From positions 1 to 61,803 of the forward strand of contig OMZG01000013.1 in NCBI GenBank assembly GCA_900315505.1: a stretch of 61,803 nt of DNA, read 5' to 3'. This document shows positions 26,556 through 36,058 of the stretch, one piece after another. Source of the stretch: an uncultured Lachnospiraceae bacterium. GTDB lineage: Bacteria; Bacillota; Clostridia; Lachnospirales; Lachnospiraceae. The notes beneath the pieces were generated by a model that did no database searches, was not told where the DNA came from, and was given only the letters and a program-made list of their open reading frames with translations. How positions within the stretch are numbered: the stretch's first letter is position 1; each line of letters starts with the position of its first letter. A program made the translations under genes and the position numbers.

Positions 26556-27880
26556 TACTCTTCCTCTTTTCTCTGTCTTACAATAAAGTGTATAGCAGTT
26601 CCTTCGAAGCCGAATGCATCACGGATACGGTTCTCCAGGTATCTCAGATATGAGAAATGCATAAGCTTCTTGTCATTTACAAAGATCACGAACGTAGGAG
26701 GCTTGACCGATACCTGTGTCGTATAAAAAATCTTGAGCCTCCTGCCCTTGTCTGTAGGCGGCTGCTGCATTGCCACAGCCTCGGTGATTATCTCATTCAG
26801 CACGCCGGTCTGTATGCGCAGGTTCTGATTCTGTATTACCTGATCAATAAGCTCATAAAGCTTATTAACCCTCTGTCCGGTCTTTGCCGAAATATAGACA
26901 ATCTTTGCATAAGGAATAAACGACAGGATCTGTCTGATCTTATTCTCATGCTCCTTTATAGTGTGATTGTCCTTCGTGATGGCATCCCACTTATTTACCG
27001 CAATGATAATACCCTTGCCTCTGTCATGAGCTATCCCGGCAATCTTTGCATCCTGCTCGGTCACTCCCTCAGTAGCATCTATCAAAAGTATCACGACATC
27101 TGCCTTCTCAACAGCTGCGACCGCGCGGATAATAGAATATCTCTCGAGGTCCTCCTTTATCTTACTCTTTCTTCTGAGACCAGCTGTATCGACAAAAATA
27201 TACTGCTCGCCATTGTACTTCACGAGTGAATCCAGCGTGTCTCTCGTGGTTCCTGCAATATCAGAAACAATTGCTCGCTCCTCGCCTGTAAGTCTGTTGA
27301 CCAGAGACGACTTTCCTACATTTGGCTTTCCGATGATCGCTATACGAGGAATATCGTCATCACCATCGCCATTCTTTCCTGCAGGAAAATCTGCACATAC
27401 TGCATCCAGGAGATCTCCAAATCCGAGATTTCCCGCTGCAGAAACCGGATAAGGATCTCCGATTCCCAGATTGCAGAACTCATAGATATCATTTCCCTGC
27501 TTTTTGAAATCATCGATTTTATTCACGCAGAGGACTACAGGCTTTCTCGAACGGCGGAGCATATCGGCTACCTTGCCGTCAGAATCTGTAAGCCCCGTCT
27601 TTCCGTCTACCACGAAAATAATAACGTCAGCCGTATCAATTGCTATCTGTGCCTGGTCGAGCATTCTTGAAAGCAGGATATCATCTGTATCGGGCTCAAT
27701 ACCGCCTGTATCAACGAGTGTAAACTCATGGTCAAGCCATGAAGCATCCGCATAGATCCTGTCTCTGGTGACACCCGGAGTGTCCTTAACTATCGATATT
27801 CTCTCTCCTGCTATTGCATTAAACAGCGTCGACTTTCCTACATTAGGACGGCCGACAACTGCTACTATTGGTTTTGCCAT
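26555..27880 (-). CDS. der: ribosome-associated double GTPase Der (EngA)
   Basis: The 441-residue protein has two tandem GTPase domains, with P-loops GRPNVGKSTLFNA (about 9-21) and GKPNVGKSSLVNR (about 185-197), and the NKxD motifs VNKID and VNKWD. A KH-like domain follows at about 355-435. It acts in late 50S ribosome assembly. The length is normal. The start lies two bases after the DUF512 stop. Confidence 0.97.
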   Translation of the reverse strand: MAKPIVAVVGRPNVGKSTLFNAIAGERISIVKDTPGVTRDRIYADASWLDHEFTLVDTGGIEPDTDDILLSRMLDQAQIAIDTADVIIFVVDGKTGLTDSDGKVADMLRRSRKPVVLCVNKIDDFKKQGNDIYEFCNLGIGDPYPVSAAGNLGFGDLLDAVCADFPAGKNGDGDDDIPRIAIIGKPNVGKSSLVNRLTGEERAIVSDIAGTTRDTLDSLVKYNGEQYIFVDTAGLRRKSKIKEDLERYSIIRAVAAVEKADVVILLIDATEGVTEQDAKIAGIAHDRGKGIIIAVNKWDAITKDNHTIKEHENKIRQILSFIPYAKIVYISAKTGQRVNKLYELIDQVIQNQNLRIQTGVLNEIITEAVAMQQPPTDKGRRLKIFYTTQVSVKPPTFVIFVNDKKLMHFSYLRYLENRIRDAFGFEGTAIHFIVRQRKEEE

Positions 27881-27882
27881 AA

Positions 27883-29223
27883 TTATTCTCTCTTGTCTTT
27901 TTTATCTAAAAGGGCATCAAGTAAATCCTGCCCGCTTGATTTTACAACAGTGACGGGAACTTGTAAAGTTTCTGAAAGTTCCTGTACAGTCACATCATCA
28001 AGAAATACCTCTTCATTGCTGCGCAGCATATTTATCGGGATAAGCAGTCTGTCATTTACTCCATGTTCTGAAAGCTGCTCCTTCAGATCAGTTCCCGTGA
28101 TAAGGCCTGATACCGTAATCTGCTCGCCGAAGTAGTGATTTATTATCGTCACTACCTCTACCCTTATCCCAGGGTATTTCTTCATGAAAAGCTGTGACAT
28201 CCTCGTAAGAAAAGGAGCCGCAAGAACTCCTGTAGCAATTGTCACGCTCTTATGCCTGAAAGGATGCATGCCTTCATTATCAAGAGCCTCCCTGAATTCA
28301 TCGATCAGCAGACGCAGCATTCCTACACCATTTTCCAGCTGACCAAAGCCATCATAGATTTCTTCTCCCGGCAGATCGCGTCCGGCCATCAGATACCATT
28401 CGTCAGATGCAAATACGAAGTGTTCGCCATGCTCTGCGTATATCTTTTTCTGCCAGCCTTCGATCTGATCAATGACTTGCTCTGCATCTTCTTTTTCAAA
28501 ATGATCCAGATGGTACAGACCTTTACGAAACTTCGTAAGGCCAACGGGCACTACTGAAAGAGAAGTCACCTGTGGGTAAAAAGCCACAAGGTCGCTTATC
28601 GTCCTGTCAAGCTCCTTACCATCATTTATACCCTTGCAGAGCACGATCTGGGTATTCATCGTCAGGCCTGCATCTGCAATCTTCTTAATGCGCGGCATGA
28701 TGCGGGCAGCGTTCTTATTTGCAAGCATCCGGATTCTAAGTTCCGGATCAGTCGTATGTACGGAAATATTTATCGGGGAAAGACGGTACTCTATAACTCT
28801 GTCAAGCTCCTCGTCGCTCATATTCGTAAGAGTCACATAGTTTCCCTGAAGGAATGAAAGCCTCGTGTCGTCATCCTTGAAATAGAGCGTATCCCTCATC
28901 CCGGGCGGCATCTGATCGATAAAGCAGAACATACAGTGATTCGTGCATGACCTGTAATCATCAAGCAGACCGTTCTCAAAGGTCATACCAATGTCCGTAT
29001 CATCGTCACTCTTTACAATATGATACTGCTGCTTCGTACCGTCCTCATGACCTATAAGCAGATCAAGCTCGGTATTCTCCTCATAATAATAGTAGTCAAA
29101 TATATCATGAAGAGACCCTTCCCCGATCTGCAGCAGTACATCACCGGCCATTATTCCGGCCTTATCAGCAGGCGACCCTGGCCTCACATATGAAATTCTG
29201 TGGTTATCTGTATTCAAAGGCAT
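27883..29223 (-). CDS. DUF512-family PDZ/radical-SAM-like protein
   Basis: The 446-residue protein starts with a PDZ-like segment (YVRPGSPADKAGIMAGDVLL) and has the cysteine cluster CTNHCMFCF near residue 95, a CxxxCxxC arrangement as in radical SAM 4Fe-4S proteins. A DUF512 domain fills the C-terminal half. Its biochemical role is unsettled. In many Clostridia it is next to der, as here. The start overlaps the yraN stop by 20 bases. Confidence 0.9.
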   Translation of the reverse strand: MPLNTDNHRISYVRPGSPADKAGIMAGDVLLQIGEGSLHDIFDYYYYEENTELDLLIGHEDGTKQQYHIVKSDDDTDIGMTFENGLLDDYRSCTNHCMFCFIDQMPPGMRDTLYFKDDDTRLSFLQGNYVTLTNMSDEELDRVIEYRLSPINISVHTTDPELRIRMLANKNAARIMPRIKKIADAGLTMNTQIVLCKGINDGKELDRTISDLVAFYPQVTSLSVVPVGLTKFRKGLYHLDHFEKEDAEQVIDQIEGWQKKIYAEHGEHFVFASDEWYLMAGRDLPGEEIYDGFGQLENGVGMLRLLIDEFREALDNEGMHPFRHKSVTIATGVLAAPFLTRMSQLFMKKYPGIRVEVVTIINHYFGEQITVSGLITGTDLKEQLSEHGVNDRLLIPINMLRSNEEVFLDDVTVQELSETLQVPVTVVKSSGQDLLDALLDKKDKRE

Positions 29224-29554
29224 TTCTTATATATCTTATCCTGTCATGTAGAATACTCACAACATCATATCTGACATTGCATTCAAGATGATGTGAATAA
29301 ATATAGTAAAGAGAAGTCCTGCAGATTCTCTGCTGCTTTTTAGGAGTAACACTCTCCTCAGGATATCCGAAACGCAAAGAACTCCTGTACTTTACTTCAA
29401 TAAAGCAGAGAGTGTCACCATCATAGGCAATGATATCAACCTCGCCCTGACGGCACCTGAAATTTCTCTCAACAATATCAAGCCCCTCTTTTTCTAAAAA
29501 TTCCGCTGCAAGCTCTTCCTTCTGCGCCCCAAGGGCCCTTGTATTCGCAGTCAT
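29204..29554 (-). CDS. YraN/UPF0102 endonuclease-like protein
   Basis: The 116-residue protein has the restriction-endonuclease-like core seen in YraN proteins: LGAQKEELAAEFLEKEG, then the metal-binding GEVDIIAYDGDTLCFIEVKYR with catalytic Asp, Glu and Lys. The C-terminal YYIYSHHLECNVRYDVVSI is family-typical. The cellular role is not settled. It lies near rnhB, a common association. Confidence 0.92.
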   Translation of the reverse strand: MTANTRALGAQKEELAAEFLEKEGLDIVERNFRCRQGEVDIIAYDGDTLCFIEVKYRSSLRFGYPEESVTPKKQQRICRTSLYYIYSHHLECNVRYDVVSILHDRIRYIRNAFEYR

Positions 29555-29591
29555 AATATAACCCCTCTGTTAAATATATGTCATCTCACCG

Positions 29592-29882
29592 TCAGTTACG
29601 AAGCTTTGACCGCAGCTTATCCATCTTGTCCACGAACACCAGGATCTCTGCCACGACCTCGTAGAGCTCCGGCGGAATAGCCTCTCCTATCTCAAGCTTC
29701 GACAGCGTCTGCGCAAGCGCCGAATCCTTGTAGAACGGTACATCAGCCTTCTTCGCCTCATCTATGATCCTGTCAGCGACCTCGCCGACACCAGTCGCCA
29801 CGATCTTCGGAGCTTCATCACCGACATCGTATGACAGTGCAACCGCCGTTTTCTTTTCTTCATCCTTATCCGTCATATTCAT
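29592..29882 (-). CDS. FlhB C-terminal-like protein (YlqH type), no cleavage motif
   Basis: The 96-residue soluble protein matches the cytoplasmic domain of the flagellar export switch FlhB: AVALSYDVGDEAPKIVATG, EVADRIIDEAKKADVPFYKD and LEIGEAIPPELYEVVAEILV. The NPTH autocleavage motif that comes just before AVAL in FlhB is absent (EEKKT instead). Its start overlaps the ylqG-type gene by four bases. In Bacillus subtilis the same pair, ylqG and ylqH, follows rnhB. The function is unknown. Confidence 0.88.
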   Translation of the reverse strand: MNMTDKDEEKKTAVALSYDVGDEAPKIVATGVGEVADRIIDEAKKADVPFYKDSALAQTLSKLEIGEAIPPELYEVVAEILVFVDKMDKLRSKLRN

Positions 29883-31570
29883 GCCCTCACATCAAACGAA
29901 TATCTCATGATCTGCTTGCCATTGATCTTCGTCTGCTTCACATCCTGCTTCAGGAAATCATCTACGAAATCCCGCTTCACATCAGCATCAGTCACAGTCA
30001 CATTGCATGTAAACCCCATAGACTCGAGCTTCTCCTGAAGGAAATGAATATTATTCTGTATGAGATTATACGAAATATCATCAGAAAGAGCGAATTTCGT
30101 ATCCAGATTCTTCTTCAGAAGCTTTATCGAAATATCTGTAGACCCGAGATTCTCCAGATCAAAATGCAGGAAAGCAGTAACCGGCTCATCCGGATTCCAT
30201 TTCTTTTTCTTCCTGTCAGCATAGACATATAGCTGACCGGTCGCATTCTGATTCGACAGCTTGAGAGGGATCTGGATATAATTATATACGGTATTGACCT
30301 CTTTTACAAAATTCACATTAGCATTCACCGACTCAGCCGCCTGTGACAGCTTCTGCGAAACAGTCTCAGGAAGCTTCTCTGAAGCCTGCTTCTGGATGGC
30401 ATCCATATCCTTCTCGATGCTGCTATATGAATCATTTACTGCTTCCTTATTCACAATCTGCTCAGGGGTAAGCGTGTACTTATCCTCCATTATTCCCTTC
30501 AGCAGATCACCGAATCCTCCTGACTTTATATGCTTTGCGGTAAATTCATTTCCACCTGCATCAAACAGCCATTTTGTAGCCTGAAATACATCAGAGGTCT
30601 TTGCATCAGGCTTAAGATTCCCCTTTGCATCAAAAAGCCCCGGAAAAGTATCCTTCATCGTCTGGTTCGACTCCAGAAAATCTGCAATCCTGCGGAATCC
30701 CTTTGCATCAAGGGTATTTCCGATAGTCCCTGCCGGAAGCTCTTCGCGGCTCCATTCTGTGACAGTCTGCACTGCTGCCGTTTGTGCATCCTCCCTGACA
30801 TCGCTCATGGTAATGGGACTATCTAACCCATCATCTACATCCGCTTCCTGTTCGGGATTTAGCTGTGCAAGTATCCCCTCGGAGATCGAATCGTCGCCAT
30901 CCATATAGACGTTGGTAAATATGTCCACCACATCATCGAGCATTTCAGGATTTGCTTCAATGATCCCTGAAGCCACATCAGACAGATTCTCAACATCATT
31001 AAAGATAGCGCCCTCACCCTCCTTGTAATTACTCACCTCAGCAAGCATCTCCGAATCCACCGGTAATCCCAGACTCTTCAGAACCACGGCAGCCTTGGGA
31101 TCAGCTTGGGGATTCATGAGAACCAAACGACCCATCTCAGCAATACTCTTTGAGTCTATAGGCAGATGATTTTTTATCATCTCATCAACCATGGCAATAG
31201 TCTGGTCATTGACCGGAAGCGATGCACTCTTCAGAGCATCACTTATTATCGGGTTGCCGGATGATGCTCCGATCGATACAGGCTTTATCGTGATCTCCTG
31301 GCCGTCGTTATTTTTTACCTGAAAAAATACTGACTCACCCACTGTAAGTCCGACATCCGCAAGGAGCCTGGCCGTGATATTCTGACCGCTCGAAAGACCC
31401 AGAAGCACCTGATCACCCTTAATATTATTCACGGTACCCTCAAATACAGTACCGGCCTTCAGTGCATTAAGAGCCCGTGTCAGCTGCTCTATACCCTGTG
31501 GCTGGGTCGCCTGGGAGCTGTTGTTATTCACATTGCTGTAATACTGGTTTATGAGATTTTTTATTTCCAT
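29879..31570 (-). CDS. FliK-like orphan protein (YlqG type)
   Basis: The 563-residue protein has a small beta domain near 40-100 (GTVFEGTVNNIKGDQVLLGL), a long low-complexity acidic and helical middle, and a C-terminal domain (about 435-545) like the hook-length control protein FliK: VTAFLHFDLENLGSTDISI followed by LQEKLESMGF. Together with the FlhB-like partner it resembles the substrate-specificity switch of flagellar export, but it sits in an rnhB operon. The pair is conserved in Firmicutes and uncharacterised. Confidence 0.82.
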   Translation of the reverse strand: MEIKNLINQYYSNVNNNSSQATQPQGIEQLTRALNALKAGTVFEGTVNNIKGDQVLLGLSSGQNITARLLADVGLTVGESVFFQVKNNDGQEITIKPVSIGASSGNPIISDALKSASLPVNDQTIAMVDEMIKNHLPIDSKSIAEMGRLVLMNPQADPKAAVVLKSLGLPVDSEMLAEVSNYKEGEGAIFNDVENLSDVASGIIEANPEMLDDVVDIFTNVYMDGDDSISEGILAQLNPEQEADVDDGLDSPITMSDVREDAQTAAVQTVTEWSREELPAGTIGNTLDAKGFRRIADFLESNQTMKDTFPGLFDAKGNLKPDAKTSDVFQATKWLFDAGGNEFTAKHIKSGGFGDLLKGIMEDKYTLTPEQIVNKEAVNDSYSSIEKDMDAIQKQASEKLPETVSQKLSQAAESVNANVNFVKEVNTVYNYIQIPLKLSNQNATGQLYVYADRKKKKWNPDEPVTAFLHFDLENLGSTDISIKLLKKNLDTKFALSDDISYNLIQNNIHFLQEKLESMGFTCNVTVTDADVKRDFVDDFLKQDVKQTKINGKQIMRYSFDVRA

Positions 31571-31574
31571 AAGA

Positions 31575-32312
31575 TCACCTCACAACTGACAGACCATATC
31601 CCTTAAGAAATTCATCTGCCAGATCATAAGGATCCGGAAGATCAACCTTATTCTCTGTCACGACAAGCCTTCCAGCTTCAATCCTCTTCGTAAGAAATGA
31701 CCTGCGGTATATCGGAAGCACTCCGTACTGCTCAAGGATCTCATAGTGAGCCCTCGTAGGATATCCCTTATGCCTTGAAAAATGGTATTTTGGAACCAGA
31801 CTGTCATACTCACGCATTATATTGTCCCTTGTCACCTTTGCCACGACAGAAGCCGCAGAGATACAGGCAATCTTTGCATCGCCCTTGACCACCGACTCCT
31901 GTTCGATTCCCAGATCGGGTATATGTACAGCATCATTAAGCACATAAGCAGGCTTTATCTTCATGGCCTTTACGGCCCGTTTCATAGCCATATATGTCGC
32001 ATTCAGGATATTTACATCATCAATCTCCTCAGGGGTGGCCAGACCTACCCCGACACTTACAGCGCCCTCGATGATCTGCGGAAACATTGCTTCACGCCGC
32101 TTCTCTGTCACCTTCTTTGAATCATTCAGATATGGGACAAAAAAATCCGGCGGTAGTATAACGCACGACGCGACCACCGGGCCTACCAGCGGCCCTCTGC
32201 CAGCCTCGTCTATTCCACCGACAAGAGTGATTCCTCTGGCATGAAGCTCATTTTCCCTGCCAAGAAGAGCCCCGACTTTTTTTTCTTCCTCAAGCATTTT
32301 CTCGTCAGTCAT
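31575..32312 (-). CDS. rnhB: ribonuclease HII
   Basis: The 245-residue enzyme removes ribonucleotides and RNA primers from DNA-RNA hybrids. GGIDEAGRGPLVGPVV carries the catalytic Asp-Glu pair, a further catalytic Asp lies in YVLNDAVHIPD, and the KGDAKIACISAASVVAKVTRD segment is diagnostic. A short N-terminal extension of about 30 residues is common in Firmicutes. It overlaps the lepB stop by four bases. Confidence 0.96.
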   Translation of the reverse strand: MTDEKMLEEEKKVGALLGRENELHARGITLVGGIDEAGRGPLVGPVVASCVILPPDFFVPYLNDSKKVTEKRREAMFPQIIEGAVSVGVGLATPEEIDDVNILNATYMAMKRAVKAMKIKPAYVLNDAVHIPDLGIEQESVVKGDAKIACISAASVVAKVTRDNIMREYDSLVPKYHFSRHKGYPTRAHYEILEQYGVLPIYRRSFLTKRIEAGRLVVTENKVDLPDPYDLADEFLKGYGLSVVR

Positions 32313-32851
32313 CTGATCCTCCCGATCCTGGTAAAAGGAAAAAAACGGAAAACTGCCTTTCCCATTATCTGCTCTCTTTTCACTATGCCCACATCTGCAA
32401 AGCGGCTGTCCTCACTGTGATTCCTGTTGTCTCCGAGAACGAAGTATTCACCACTGCCAAGCCTTATCTCATAGGACGCTAGTCCTGGATCAGTGATCAC
32501 TGCATTGCCATAATGCTCATTGAGAACATGTCCATTTATAAGTATATCACCATCGTCCGTAATCTGTACAGTCTCTCCCGGAAGTCCGATCACCCGCTTG
32601 ATATAATATGTACCCTGTGCGTTTCCGAAAGAAAAAACCACGATATCATACCGCTTCGGATCAAAAGAAGCGTATGACACGCGGTCTATTATCAGATTGT
32701 CTCCATCATACAGCGTAGGCTGCATTGATCCGCCATGAACTACGGTTCTCTGTACGATGAAATGTGCTGCGAAAAAGCCTGCAAACAGGATTATCAGTAC
32801 AAAAACCGCATATCGTATAAGCTTCACAGCTGCGCCTTTATTCCTGCTCAT
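32309..32851 (-). CDS. lepB: signal peptidase I (first copy)
   Basis: The 180-residue membrane serine protease removes signal peptides. An N-terminal helix (YAVFVLIILFAGFFAAHFIV) is followed by the catalytic Ser in GGSMQPTLYDGD, and by the general-base Lys in YYIKRVIGLPGE. The C-terminal LGDNRNHSEDSRF is box E. It is one of two lepB genes in the window, separated by rbgA. Confidence 0.96.
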   Translation of the reverse strand: MSRNKGAAVKLIRYAVFVLIILFAGFFAAHFIVQRTVVHGGSMQPTLYDGDNLIIDRVSYASFDPKRYDIVVFSFGNAQGTYYIKRVIGLPGETVQITDDGDILINGHVLNEHYGNAVITDPGLASYEIRLGSGEYFVLGDNRNHSEDSRFADVGIVKREQIMGKAVFRFFPFTRIGRIR

Positions 32852-33690
32852 CAGGGTCTCTCCAGTGACACCCTGCCGAGCTTTCCTGATCGCAGATCAT
32901 CCAGGAAAAGATCTGCTGCTCTTCTCGTGTCTCCCCTGCCCTCAGAAAGAACCAGATTCTTTGAACCAGCAATTGATGGCAGCACCTCTGCATCATCCAG
33001 ATCCTCGCTTATATTATACGCAGCCGTGATCCTGCCCGGATAATCCTTTACCATCGTATGATAGAGCACCAGTGCCAGTTCTTCCTTCTCAAATACATTA
33101 TCGGCAATCGCACCGAATAGTGCCAGTGCTTCACCTGTGTGTGTATCCTCAAACTTAGGCCACAGAATCCCCGGCGTATCAAGCAGATCAAGTCCCTTAT
33201 TTACATGGATCCACTGCTTTCCCTTGGTGACACCCGGCTTATCTCCGGTCCTTGTGCTCTTTTTCCCGGAGAGAGAATTCGTGAGAGTAGACTTTCCTAC
33301 ATTCGGAATACCTGCTATCAGTGCTCTTACAGGACGGTTCTTTATCCCGCGCCTCAGGTCTCTCTGACGCTTCTCTTCTGTCACCCTCATGATGGCATCA
33401 TTTATCTTCTTTACATCCTTACGGCTTCGGCTGTCAATAGCAAGGGCTTCTGTACCATTTTCCCTGAAATATCTGATCCACTCATCCGTCACACTCTGCT
33501 CGGCAAGATCTGCCTTATTGAGGATGGCCAGATGCGCCTTACCGTTTGTGAGCTGTCTGATCTCAGGATTTCTGCTTGAAGAAACAATTCTGGCATCGCA
33601 GAGCTCTATCACGAGATCAATAAGCCTTATATCTTCTTTTATCTGGCGAAGGGCCTTTGTCATATGCCCCGGATACCACTGTATATTCAT
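32851..33690 (-). CDS. rbgA: ribosome biogenesis GTPase RbgA (YlqF)
   Basis: The 279-residue circularly permuted GTPase acts late in 50S assembly. The motif order is G4 (LNKADLAE) before G1 (GIPNVGKSTLTNSL) and G3 (DTPGILWPKF), and the N-terminus is the typical IQWYPGHMTKALRQI. It lies between two lepB genes and before rnhB, close to the Bacillus ylqF-rnhB order. Confidence 0.97.
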   Translation of the reverse strand: MNIQWYPGHMTKALRQIKEDIRLIDLVIELCDARIVSSSRNPEIRQLTNGKAHLAILNKADLAEQSVTDEWIRYFRENGTEALAIDSRSRKDVKKINDAIMRVTEEKRQRDLRRGIKNRPVRALIAGIPNVGKSTLTNSLSGKKSTRTGDKPGVTKGKQWIHVNKGLDLLDTPGILWPKFEDTHTGEALALFGAIADNVFEKEELALVLYHTMVKDYPGRITAAYNISEDLDDAEVLPSIAGSKNLVLSEGRGDTRRAADLFLDDLRSGKLGRVSLERP

Positions 33691-34307
33691 CAGTCTACCA
33701 CTCCGAAATGCCTTGGTGTCGCGTCAAGCCATATCTTTCCCCTGATCTGTCTCTTCAGGATATTACCTACACTCGTATATCTGCTGTCCTCACTGACATC
33801 ACGGTTGTCCCCAAGAAGGAAATATTCATCCTTTCCCAGGGTAATCTCTGAGGTTGCAAGTCCGGCATCCCTGATAGTAGTCGTCTGTGCGGGAGCTGTA
33901 TATATCTTATCATCTACATAGATGACACCACCCTTTATCGACACCTTCTGACCTGGCGTTGCAACAACCCTCTTTACTGAATACCTGCCCGACAGATCAC
34001 CCGGCGATGAAAAGGCTACCACATCACCCTGTTTCGGATCCTTCATACGATAGATAACCCTGTCGATAAGCAGTCTGTCCTGTGCCATGAGCTGTGGCTC
34101 CATTGATTCCTCCGTCATCACAACCTGCGTACAGAATGCCGATATGACAAGATATGCAGCAAATACGACTGCCGCTATCTCAAGTATCAGTATGAATACC
34201 CTTCGTATTTTTCTAATATCAGGCTTTGATCTACGTTTTCTGAAATCAAGCGTTCTGCTTGTCGGTACAGGCTCTGCGGCAGCTCTCTTATTTGGAATGA
34301 CTCTCAT
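33690..34307 (-). CDS. lepB: signal peptidase I (second copy)
   Basis: The 205-residue protein has a basic N-terminal extension (KRRSKPDIRKIRR), a membrane helix (FILILEIAAVVFAAYLVIS) and the catalytic Ser in EESMEPQLMAQD, where the usual Gly before Ser-Met is Glu. The Lys is in SVKRVVATPGQ, and LGDNRDVSEDSRY is box E. No Shine-Dalgarno sequence is visible upstream of the ATG, which lies only a few bases after the rplS terminator region. Confidence 0.94.
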   Translation of the reverse strand: MRVIPNKRAAAEPVPTSRTLDFRKRRSKPDIRKIRRVFILILEIAAVVFAAYLVISAFCTQVVMTEESMEPQLMAQDRLLIDRVIYRMKDPKQGDVVAFSSPGDLSGRYSVKRVVATPGQKVSIKGGVIYVDDKIYTAPAQTTTIRDAGLATSEITLGKDEYFLLGDNRDVSEDSRYTSVGNILKRQIRGKIWLDATPRHFGVVD

Positions 34308-34323
34308 TTTATTACACTATTCT

Positions 34324-34350
34324 AAAAAAAGGTGGTCAGAAGACCACCTT
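34324..34350 (-). terminator. intrinsic terminator of the ffh-rplS operon
   Basis: AAGGTGGTC (34329-34337) pairs with GACCACCTT (34342-34350) around a four-base loop. A run of T on the minus strand (complement of 34324-34330) follows the rplS gene. Confidence 0.92.
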
Positions 34351-34395
34351 AGTAAATATACATATCCAAGGAAGCTCGTATCCCGAAGCTTTCGG

Positions 34396-34746
34396 TCAGA
34401 TAGTCTCCTTAACCTTAGCGCTCTTACCAACACGGTCACGGAGATAATTAAGCTTTGCTCTGCGAACCTTACCCTTTCTTACTACCTCAACCTTCTCTAC
34501 ATTAGGGCTGTGGATCGGGAAAGTCTTCTCAACGCCGATACCGCTTGAAATCTTTCTTACTGTGAAGGTCTCTCTATTCGAGCCACCCTGCTTCTTGAGA
34601 ACTGTTCCCTCGAAGATCTGGATACGCTCTTTATTTCCTTCTTTTATCTTATTTGATACACGGACAGTATCGCCTACGTTGAACTCAGGCACTTCTGTCT
34701 TCTTCTGTTCGTCTTCGATCTTTCCAATGATCTCTGTTGCGTTCAT
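34396..34746 (-). CDS. rplS: 50S ribosomal protein L19
   Basis: The 116-residue L19 sits at the interface of the ribosomal subunits. Diagnostic segments are [50 protein letters not shown] and the end [20 protein letters not shown]. It is the last gene of the ylxM-ffh operon, after trmD, in the widely conserved rpsP-rimM-trmD-rplS order. Confidence 0.98.
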   Translation of the reverse strand: MNATEIIGKIEDEQKKTEVPEFNVGDTVRVSNKIKEGNKERIQIFEGTVLKKQGGSNRETFTVRKISSGIGVEKTFPIHSPNVEKVEVVRKGKVRRAKLNYLRDRVGKSAKVKETI

Positions 34747-34775
34747 TATTTTTCCTCCTGCTGTATTAACAGCAA

Positions 34776-35540
34776 CTATGATATTTTATCACAATTTTCT
34801 TCTGGTTTCAATAGCTTGCGTCTAAGCCTGTTCGACAGTGACCTCCGGAGTCCGGGTAATGCTCTCTCAAGCATATCAGGTCTTGATTCTCTTGTACGGC
34901 TGATGCTCTGCTCAAGTCTCCATTCATCTACAAGACGATGATCCCCCGACAGAAGTATCTCAGGAACCTTCCTGCCATTCCATTCCTCTGGTCTCGTATA
35001 TTGTGGATATTCGAGAAGATCATTCTCAAAGCTCTCTGCAGATGCTGAATCATCATTTCCGAGCACTCCCGGAATGAGTCTTGATACACAGTCGATCACG
35101 ACACAGGCAGCTAATTCTCCGCCTGTCAGTACATAATCACCTATAGAAATATAGTCTGTGACTATCGCATCGAGCACCCTCTGGTCTATTCCCTCGTAAT
35201 GTCCACAGAGAAAGATCAGGTCTTCATTTACCGCCAGCTCCTTTGCTATAGGCTGGGTAAATGTCCTTCCCTTGGGTGAAAGCGCTATTACCGGACAGTC
35301 ATGGCCTATCTCCTCACGGATATGCCGGTAGCAGTCATATACAGGCTGTGCCTCTATGACCATTCCTGCACCGCCTCCGAATGGATAGTCATCCACCCTC
35401 TTGTGCTTGTCCTGTGAGAACTCCCTGATATTTACACAATGGAGTTCTAACAGACCCTCGTCCATTGCCCGTCCCGTGATGCTGGTATGGAGAGTGCTCT
35501 CTACCATCTCGGGAAAGAGAGTCATCACATAAGCTCTCAT
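34776..35540 (-). CDS. trmD: tRNA (guanine-37 N1)-methyltransferase
   Basis: The 254-residue SPOUT methyltransferase methylates G37 of tRNAs to prevent frameshifting. [32 protein letters not shown] and [14 protein letters not shown] (SAM-binding knot) are visible. The ATG overlaps the rimM stop by one base. Confidence 0.98.
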   Translation of the reverse strand: MRAYVMTLFPEMVESTLHTSITGRAMDEGLLELHCVNIREFSQDKHKRVDDYPFGGGAGMVIEAQPVYDCYRHIREEIGHDCPVIALSPKGRTFTQPIAKELAVNEDLIFLCGHYEGIDQRVLDAIVTDYISIGDYVLTGGELAACVVIDCVSRLIPGVLGNDDSASAESFENDLLEYPQYTRPEEWNGRKVPEILLSGDHRLVDEWRLEQSISRTRESRPDMLERALPGLRRSLSNRLRRKLLKPEENCDKIS

Positions 35541-36058
35541 TACAGATCCTCCAGCCCAGGTAACAGATGGACCTTCATCTTCCCTTCGTCAGGATCTACC
35601 GATAGGATGCACTGCTTTATTGCAGGAATGAGTATCCTCTTCCCATCGTCTCTGGTGACCTCATAGACGTCATTCGCTCCCGTAGGAATGATATCGGTAC
35701 ACTTCCCGATCAGCGAACCGTCTTCATCATACACCGAAATCCCAAGTATGTCTCCGATGAAAAATTCATTTTCACCGAGAGGCACTGCCTGGCTTCTGTC
35801 TATCATGATACGGGCATTCCGAAGGGTATAGGCTGTATCCATGTCGTCGATATCCTCGAATCCAAGGATCGCCTGATTCTTGAAGAATTTCACTGAACTG
35901 ATCCTGTGCTTTTCTTCCTTTCCATTTGGAAAAGAAAGCGTCACCTCAGTCAGATCTCTGAATCTGTCTATATCATCCGTTGTCGGGCGAACCTTTACCT
36001 CGCCATGTACGCCATGCGTAGTCGTTATGACTCCGACCTGTAGGAAACCGTTCTTCAC
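35540..36058 (-). CDS. rimM: 16S rRNA processing protein RimM
   Basis: The 172-residue maturation factor acts on the 30S head with ribosomal protein S19. The N-terminal barrel has GVITTTHGVHGEVKVRPTTDD and the C-terminal PRC domain has FFIGDILGISVYDEDGSLIG with VKRILIPAI-like strands. The start codon is GTG and overlaps the khpA stop by four bases, so translation is coupled. Confidence 0.97.
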   Translation of the reverse strand: MKNGFLQVGVITTTHGVHGEVKVRPTTDDIDRFRDLTEVTLSFPNGKEEKHRISSVKFFKNQAILGFEDIDDMDTAYTLRNARIMIDRSQAVPLGENEFFIGDILGISVYDEDGSLIGKCTDIIPTGANDVYEVTRDDGKRILIPAIKQCILSVDPDEGKMKVHLLPGLEDL

